A stretch of 10,606 nucleotides of DNA, from assembly GCA_945971755.1 (NCBI GenBank), contig CAMFPJ010000047.1, positions 1-10,606 on the forward strand, given 5' to 3'. Every line of letters begins with the position of its first letter. Positions within the stretch are counted from its first letter, which is position 1. The notes under the pieces were generated by a model. That model was given only the letters and a program-made list of their open reading frames with translations. It was not told the origin of the DNA and searched no databases. Below are positions 6,671-10,606 of the stretch, in pieces. This DNA is from an uncultured Clostridia bacterium. Lineage in GTDB: Bacteria; Bacillota; Clostridia; Oscillospirales; Acutalibacteraceae. The translations under genes were made by a program, and so were the position numbers.

Positions 6671-6870
6671 CGACAGTCGCGGTTCCACTTCGTTTTGTAA
6701 CTCTAATGCTTTTAACGGGGCTGCCGTGCAGAGATACTTAAGTTCCCCCTGCCTGCTCATAAGCGCACTTCACATAAAGTTTCTTATAGGTGCTTTCAGC
6801 CGGTGACACCTAATCTCTAAAAGAAAAAAAATTATGTTACTCTTCTTACTCAACGCATTTACAATTCACA
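6637..6870 (-). promoter_or_regulatory. Cysteine-specific T-box riboswitch (tRNA-Cys sensing leader)
   Basis: The leader RNA carries the hallmark T-box sequence AAGTGGAACCGCG (6690-6678). The antiterminator can be drawn fully: CGAAG (6692-6688) pairs with CTTCG (6669-6665), GCGA (6680-6677) pairs with TCGC (6673-6670), and the bulge TGGAACC (6687-6681) binds the tRNA 3' end. UGGA rather than UGGU fits tRNA-Cys, whose discriminator base is U73. In Stem I, ACATAA and TTATGT pair near the specifier loop, followed by GAAGTGCG with a UGC cysteine codon at 6767-6765; the apical part includes GGCTGAAAGCACC. A further hairpin, CTGC-loop-GCAG, lies at 6731-6721. Uncharged tRNA-Cys should stabilise the antiterminator and turn on cysE-cysS and the DUF975 gene. 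A cysteine T-box ahead of cysE-cysS is also known in Bacillus subtilis. Confidence 0.95.
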
Positions 6871-6875
6871 TTGAT

Positions 6876-6903
6876 ATTATAACATATTATTTTGAATAAT
6901 CAA
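6876..6903 (-). promoter_or_regulatory. Probable promoter of the T-box leader
   Basis: TTGATT (6903-6898) and a perfect TATAAT (6881-6876), 16 nt apart, on the minus strand. Transcription would begin near 6870, just before Stem I. The -35 element lies within the last codons of pgsA and the -10 just after its stop codon, so the operon has its own promoter although it follows the recA-pgsA unit closely. Confidence 0.7.
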
Positions 6904-7477
6904 TAGAATTTTTGCTGTCTTTAATATAGATTACACCTGAAATAATTGTGAGAATTGCCGTTATCCACAAAAGTGAATTTGAAATTATGCTGAGACTTGG
7001 CATCTTCGAGAACACCTCTGCAAAAGAATGCTCAAGAATGTAATACACTTCACAAAGGAACATAATTAAAACAGTAAACACCATTTGACTAACGGTTTTC
7101 AGCTTTCCCCAAATATTTGCAGGGATAACAACTCCGTTTGAAGCGGCAATCATACGAATTGAGGCTATTGCAAATTCACGGGTAAGCACAATCATTACTA
7201 TCCAAATATTGCAAAGTCCCAATTTCATAAATGCTAAAAGTGCTGCCGTTGTGAGTACTTTATCTGCAATCGGGTCTAATAGTTTGCCGAAATTAGTTAT
7301 TTGATTATACTTTCTCGCAAGCTTGCCGTCAATGGCGTCGGTAATTGAGGCTACTGAAAAGATTACAAGTGCCAACAAAAATCTGTGTGGAAGTGAGTCC
7401 CACAAAATGACCGCAAGAAATAAGGGCGAAATAATCATTCTTGCAATAGTAAGTTTATTGGGTGTGTTTAATTTCAT
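6887..7477 (-). CDS. pgsA: CDP-diacylglycerol--glycerol-3-phosphate 3-phosphatidyltransferase
   Basis: Membrane enzyme that makes phosphatidylglycerophosphate from CDP-diacylglycerol and glycerol-3-phosphate, the committed step to phosphatidylglycerol and cardiolipin. The 196-residue protein has the complete CDP-alcohol phosphatidyltransferase motif: Asp47, Asp50-Gly51, Ala54-Arg55, Gly64, Asp68 and Asp72. The NKLTIARM start and the TREFAIASIRM segment (about 99-109) fit PgsA rather than the related phosphatidylserine or cardiolipin synthases. Several hydrophobic helices are evident (about 12-28, 32-46, 73-98, 130-148, 165-186). The start ATG at 7477 overlaps the rimO stop in ATGA, with AGGAG 7 nt upstream inside rimO. 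It is the last gene of the recA unit, and no separate terminator follows before the T-box leader. Confidence 0.95.
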   Translation of the reverse strand: MKLNTPNKLTIARMIISPLFLAVILWDSLPHRFLLALVIFSVASITDAIDGKLARKYNQITNFGKLLDPIADKVLTTAALLAFMKLGLCNIWIVMIVLTREFAIASIRMIAASNGVVIPANIWGKLKTVSQMVFTVLIMFLCEVYYILEHSFAEVFSKMPSLSIISNSLLWITAILTIISGVIYIKDSKNSIDYSK

Positions 7478-8799
7478 ACAACTTCTCCTGTGAGTAATCC
7501 GTCAACGCAGTTAATAACTTCTACTGTTACAATTTCACCGTCATTAAGGTCATAACCGCAGGTAAAACAGATTTGTGTGTCAATTTCGGGAGCATCCATA
7601 ACAGTTCTGCCGTAATATGAGTCAGTGTATCCGTCATATTCTTCAACAATAGTAATGAGTTCCTTACCTATAAGCGACTCATTTATTTCGTCAAGGATAC
7701 CGCTTTGAATATCGTTGACTATGTCGGCGCGTCTGTTTCTTTCTTCTTCCGGGAGCATACCGTCAAGCTTTGCGGCAGGTGTGCCCTCCTCTTCAGAATA
7801 AGCAAAGCAACCCATTCTCTCAAATTTCATTTCGTTAACAAAATTGCAAAGTTCTTCAAACTCTTCTTCTGTTTCACCGGGGAAGCCTGCGATAAATGTT
7901 GTGCGAAGAGTAATGTCGGGTATTCTCTCACGAATTTTATTAAAGAGATTTGTAAGAGACTCTCGATCGCCTTTTCTGTTCATTCGTTTAAGAACACGGG
8001 AACTGCAATGCTGAACGGGAATGTCCATATATTTAACGATTTTATCTTCACTTGCAATTGTTTCGATGAGAGAGTCGTCAATTCTTTCGGGATAAAGGTA
8101 AAGAAGCCTTATCCACTCTATTCCCTCTACCTTACAAAGTGAGCGAAGAAGCGGAACGAGAGCATTTTTACCGTACAAGTCCTCACCGTAACGGGTTGTG
8201 TCCTGTGCAACTACAATAAGCTCCTTAACGCCGTTTTTGGAGAGTTTTTCTGCCTCGGCTAAAATGCTTTCGGCAGGGCGGCTTCTGTATTCACCGCGAA
8301 TTGACGGAATTGCGCAGTATGTGCAGTGGTTTGAGCAACCTTCTGCTATTTTAAGGTATGCTGAATACGGGGGAGTTGTGAGAACTCTGTCACCGTCAAA
8401 GCAAAGTGCTTCTTTCGGCGGAAATTCCTCAACCTTTTCGTAATTCATAAGTTTATCGCATATTTCACAAATGTCATTATTGGCACCGATGCCCACAACA
8501 CCGTCAACTTCAGGAATTTCAGTAAAAATTTCAGAACGGTAACGCTCTGCAAGGCAACCTGTTACAAGAACTTTTACTGACGGAAAATCTTCTTTATATG
8601 ATACCATATCGAGAATATTCTCTATAGATTCTTTTTTTGCGCTTTCAATAAATCCGCAGGTATTGATAATGATAATATCCGCTTCGCCCGGGTCAGTTAC
8701 AATTTCATAACCGTGATTTTGAAGTTTTGAAAGCATTATTTCGGCATCTACCTGATTTTTCGGGCAGCCGAGAGAAATCATACCGATTTTATTACTCAT
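7474..8799 (-). CDS. rimO: Ribosomal protein S12 methylthiotransferase (radical SAM)
   Basis: Adds a methylthio group to the conserved aspartate (Asp89 in E. coli) of ribosomal protein S12. From ATG 8799 it has 441 residues in the usual three-part layout: an N-terminal MTTase domain with the Cys12, Cys48 and Cys82 iron-sulfur ligands, a radical SAM domain with CxxxCxxC at Cys155, Cys159 and Cys162 (EGCSNHCTYCAIP), and a C-terminal TRAM domain (about 371-441). The SLGCPKNQVDAE start and CAIPSIRG segment favour RimO over MiaB. The frame is open to a TTG at 8826, but that has no ribosome binding site, whereas GAGGA lies just upstream of the ATG at 8799. With this start it overlaps the recX stop by 8 nt, and its end overlaps pgsA by 4 nt, so translation along the unit is probably coupled. 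Confidence 0.95.
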   Translation of the reverse strand: MSNKIGMISLGCPKNQVDAEIMLSKLQNHGYEIVTDPGEADIIIINTCGFIESAKKESIENILDMVSYKEDFPSVKVLVTGCLAERYRSEIFTEIPEVDGVVGIGANNDICEICDKLMNYEKVEEFPPKEALCFDGDRVLTTPPYSAYLKIAEGCSNHCTYCAIPSIRGEYRSRPAESILAEAEKLSKNGVKELIVVAQDTTRYGEDLYGKNALVPLLRSLCKVEGIEWIRLLYLYPERIDDSLIETIASEDKIVKYMDIPVQHCSSRVLKRMNRKGDRESLTNLFNKIRERIPDITLRTTFIAGFPGETEEEFEELCNFVNEMKFERMGCFAYSEEEGTPAAKLDGMLPEEERNRRADIVNDIQSGILDEINESLIGKELITIVEEYDGYTDSYYGRTVMDAPEIDTQICFTCGYDLNDGEIVTVEVINCVDGLLTGEVV

Positions 8800-9418
8800 A
8801 GTCGTCTTCCTCGCTGTTGTTTCCAAATGAATTTAACGCTTGCTTTACATCGGAAAATGAATATCCGTACCGCAAAAGAGTGTTGATTGTTCGTTGTTTA
8901 CCCTTTTCGTCCTTTATTTTATCATGGAATTTGCGTTCAAGCAATAATATAATACTATTTACATCGTCTTTGTCAAGTGCTTCCACCGCATTTTGAGCAA
9001 TTTCTCTGCTTACCCCGCGAAGTGCGAGTTCCTGCAAAATTCTGCGTGTGCCGTAGTGCTTGTTGTTATAAAGCTGCTCAGCTAAAATTTCTGCATAGTG
9101 TTCATCATTAAGTAAAGAAAGTTCACGAAGTCTTGCTATTACACCCTCTATTGCTTCATCAGGAAAATCTTTCTCGCGAAGTTTCTTTGCAAGCTCTTTT
9201 TCCGAATAGGGTCTTCGTGAAAGGTAATCGAGCGCTTTGTTATAAGCACGACGAAAACTGACCGAGCAAAGCAGCTCAGTCAGTTCTTCTTCTGTTATTT
9301 CTTTGTAATTACGGTACTTTTCAGAGTACCACCAATCTTTATCCACCGTGGCTTTATATTCACCGTCAATGTGGATATGAATTTTGTTATTCTTACCTTC
9401 TGATACAGTTACTATCAT
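8792..9418 (-). CDS. recX: Regulatory protein RecX
   Basis: Small cytoplasmic protein that binds RecA filaments and modulates their activity. The 208-residue product shows the three-helix tandem repeats of the family: ALDYLSRRPYSEKELAKKL (62-80), LLNDEHYAEILAEQL with YGTRRILQELALRGV (102-136), and a third repeat RTINTLLRYGYSFSDVKQAL (176-195). It is in the Firmicute size range, longer than E. coli RecX because of an N-terminal extension of about 55 residues with a beta-rich start. The ATG at 9418 overlaps the recA stop by one base (TAATG); no strong ribosome binding site precedes it, so reinitiation after recA is likely and would keep RecX below RecA levels. The acidic tail EEDDYE overlaps the rimO start region. 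Confidence 0.93.
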   Translation of the reverse strand: MIVTVSEGKNNKIHIHIDGEYKATVDKDWWYSEKYRNYKEITEEELTELLCSVSFRRAYNKALDYLSRRPYSEKELAKKLREKDFPDEAIEGVIARLRELSLLNDEHYAEILAEQLYNNKHYGTRRILQELALRGVSREIAQNAVEALDKDDVNSIILLLERKFHDKIKDEKGKQRTINTLLRYGYSFSDVKQALNSFGNNSEEDDYE

Positions 9419-10518
9419 TAGTCTTCGTCATCAACGGCTATATCAAGAGCGGCACGTGCGGCAGCTTTTGTTGTAGGAACTTTTACAAGTTCGGGGGCAT
9501 TAGCCGTTACACCTGCTTTTTTAGCTTCGATGCTTTCTTTCATTTTTTCACGAATTTGGTTCTCTATATTTGCGGCAAATTCAGGCTGCTGCTTAAAGAG
9601 AATTTTAACGTTTTCTCTGCCCTGACCGAGTCTTTCCTCACCGTAATAGAACCAAGCGCCGCTCTTTCTGATTATATCATACTTAACGCCAAGGTCAACA
9701 ATTTCACCGATTTTGGAAATACCCTCGCCGTACATAATGTCAAACTCAGCCTCTTTGAAGGGCGGAGCAACCTTATTCTTAACAATTTTTGCACGGGTAC
9801 GAGAACCGATAAACTCGTTATTCTGTCCCTTTAACTGCTCAATACGGCGAACATCAATACGCATGGAAGCATAGAATTTAAGCGCTCTGCCGCCTGTTGT
9901 TACCTCAGGGTTACCGTACATTACGCCAACCTTTTCACGAAGCTGGTTAATAAAGATAACGAGTGTGTTTGATTTATTGATTACACCTGCAAGCTTACGA
10001 AGAGCCTGTGACATAAGTCTTGCGTGAAGTCCAACGTGACTGTCACCCATATCCCCCTCAATTTCAGCCTTGGGGACAAGTGCGGCAACAGAGTCAACAA
10101 CTATAACGTCGATTGCACCCGAACGGGCAAGAGCCTCAGCAATTTCAAGAGCCTGCTCGCCGTTGTCAGGCTGTGAAACAAGAAGAGAATTTATGTCAAC
10201 GCCTAAATTTTCGGCATAATCAGGGTCAAGCGCGTGCTCAGCATCAATAAATGCTGCTTCGCCGCCTTGTTTTTGTGCTTCTGCAACAACCTGCAAAGCA
10301 AGAGTAGTTTTACCTGAAGATTCGGGACCGTAAATCTCAACAATTCTGCCCCTTGGGAAGCCGCCGATTCCCGTTGCGCTGTCAAGAGAGATTGAGCCTG
10401 TTGAAATTGCCTCAACATTAAGTGAGCCTGTTTCTCCCAAACGCATTACGGCGCCTTTACCGTAGCTTTTTTCTATTTGTAATAACGCAGTTTCAAGTGC
10501 TTTTTTCTTATCAGCCAT
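9418..10518 (-). CDS. recA: Recombinase RecA
   Basis: ATP-dependent strand-exchange protein for homologous recombination and the co-protease that triggers LexA cleavage in the SOS response. The 366-residue protein is complete. Walker A GPESSGKT is at 64-71, catalytic Glu94 lies in DAEHALDP, Walker B DVIVVDS is at 137-143, loop L1 (MGDSHVGL) at about 157-164, and the INQLREKVGVMYGNPEVTTGGRAL segment with loop L2 at about 190-213 contains Gln192. The C-terminus has an Ala/Lys-rich stretch and then a short acidic tail (DDED), typical of the family's autoregulatory end. ATG at 10518 has GAGG (10529-10526) 7 nt upstream. It is the first gene of the recA-recX-rimO-pgsA unit, and the promoter region carries a LexA-box candidate. 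Confidence 0.99.
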   Translation of the reverse strand: MADKKKALETALLQIEKSYGKGAVMRLGETGSLNVEAISTGSISLDSATGIGGFPRGRIVEIYGPESSGKTTLALQVVAEAQKQGGEAAFIDAEHALDPDYAENLGVDINSLLVSQPDNGEQALEIAEALARSGAIDVIVVDSVAALVPKAEIEGDMGDSHVGLHARLMSQALRKLAGVINKSNTLVIFINQLREKVGVMYGNPEVTTGGRALKFYASMRIDVRRIEQLKGQNNEFIGSRTRAKIVKNKVAPPFKEAEFDIMYGEGISKIGEIVDLGVKYDIIRKSGAWFYYGEERLGQGRENVKILFKQQPEFAANIENQIREKMKESIEAKKAGVTANAPELVKVPTTKAAARAALDIAVDDED

Positions 10519-10534
10519 TTTTATACCTCACTGT

Positions 10535-10548
10535 CGCACAAATGTTCG
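10535..10548 (-). promoter_or_regulatory. LexA (SOS) box candidate at recA
   Basis: On the minus strand the sequence is CGAACATTTGTGCG. It compares with the Gram-positive LexA consensus CGAAC-N4-GTTCG with a perfect left half and one mismatch in the right half. It begins about 9 nt after the -10 element, at the likely transcription start, where bound LexA would block RNA polymerase. It ends 17 nt upstream of the recA ATG. Confidence 0.75.
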
Positions 10549-10557
10549 TTTGATAGT

Positions 10558-10563
10558 ATTATA
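10558..10563 (-). promoter_or_regulatory. -10 element of the recA promoter (truncated)
   Basis: A perfect TATAAT on the minus strand, ending one base before the adapter junction. The -35 element would lie beyond 10564 and is missing because the native sequence stops there. The start site would fall near 10551, just ahead of the LexA-box candidate. Confidence 0.65.
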
Positions 10564-10564
10564 T

Positions 10565-10606
10565 CTGTCTCTTATACACATCTGACGCTGCCGACGAAGG
10601 CTTAGG
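10565..10606 (+). other. Nextera Read 1 adapter with i5 index (artificial)
   Basis: The stretch reads in order as the reverse complement of the 19-bp mosaic end (10565-10583), the reverse complement of the Nextera Read 1 tail GACGCTGCCGACGA (10584-10597), an 8-base index AGGCTTAG (10598-10605) and the first G of the outer i5 adapter. AGGCTTAG is the reverse complement of CTAAGCCT, the Nextera S508 index as I recall it. None of this is biological sequence. Confidence 0.97.

Noticed and set aside
6620..6760. Longer cysE reading frame beginning at ATG 6760
   Set aside because: The added codons are the translated T-box antiterminator and terminator; this region works as RNA and the added residues match nothing in the CysE family.
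6961..6969. Perfect DnaA box TTATCCACA
   Set aside because: A single copy within the pgsA coding sequence without clustered boxes or an AT-rich unwinding region; likely chance.
8800..8826. TTG start of rimO at 8826
   Set aside because: No ribosome binding site precedes it, while GAGGA precedes ATG 8799, which gives the usual RimO N-terminus.
1..10606. Inverted mosaic ends at both edges as a composite Tn5-type transposon
   Set aside because: The right copy continues directly into the Nextera Read 1 tail and an index, and no transposase gene is present. It is library adapter.

Overview
The window is a 10.6 kb piece of a moderately AT-rich bacterial chromosome, most likely from a Clostridia-class Firmicute (Oscillospiraceae/Ruminococcaceae-like). 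Evidence for this is the AT-rich AGGAG-type ribosome binding sites, a Gram-positive-type LexA box at recA, a cysteine T-box leader, the short Firmicute form of CysE and a DUF975 membrane protein. The genus cannot be fixed from the sequence alone. Both ends are artificial: bases 1-14 and 10565-10606 are Illumina/Nextera tagmentation adapter, so native sequence is about 15-10564.

Layout, read on the minus strand from the right. (1) A recA promoter carries a LexA-box candidate and is followed by recA-recX-rimO-pgsA, four genes whose ends overlap by 1, 8 and 4 nt. This is one transcription unit joining DNA repair, ribosomal S12 modification and phospholipid synthesis. (2) A promoter lying at the end of pgsA drives a T-box leader with a UGC (Cys) specifier and a UGGA tRNA-acceptor bulge. 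It controls cysE-cysS and a DUF975 membrane protein gene. Cysteine synthesis and cysteine charging are therefore probably tuned together by uncharged tRNA-Cys. (3) A small lipoprotein gene of unknown function is the only plus-strand gene; its stop codon overlaps that of the DUF975 gene. (4) Divergent from it is a two-gene export unit, an HlyD/MacA-type adaptor followed by a MacB-type permease, with no ATPase gene beside it. It ends in two tandem intrinsic terminators. (5) The last ~210 native bases on the left hold no gene but contain three perfect dyads.

Most of the window is housekeeping sequence. No mobile element, CRISPR array, rRNA, tRNA or defence system was seen, and I found no convincing undescribed system. 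The points most worth checking are the adapter ends, the complete cysteine T-box, the corrected TTG starts of cysE and the permease, the possible SOS control of rimO and pgsA, the missing ATPase, and the dyad-rich left flank.
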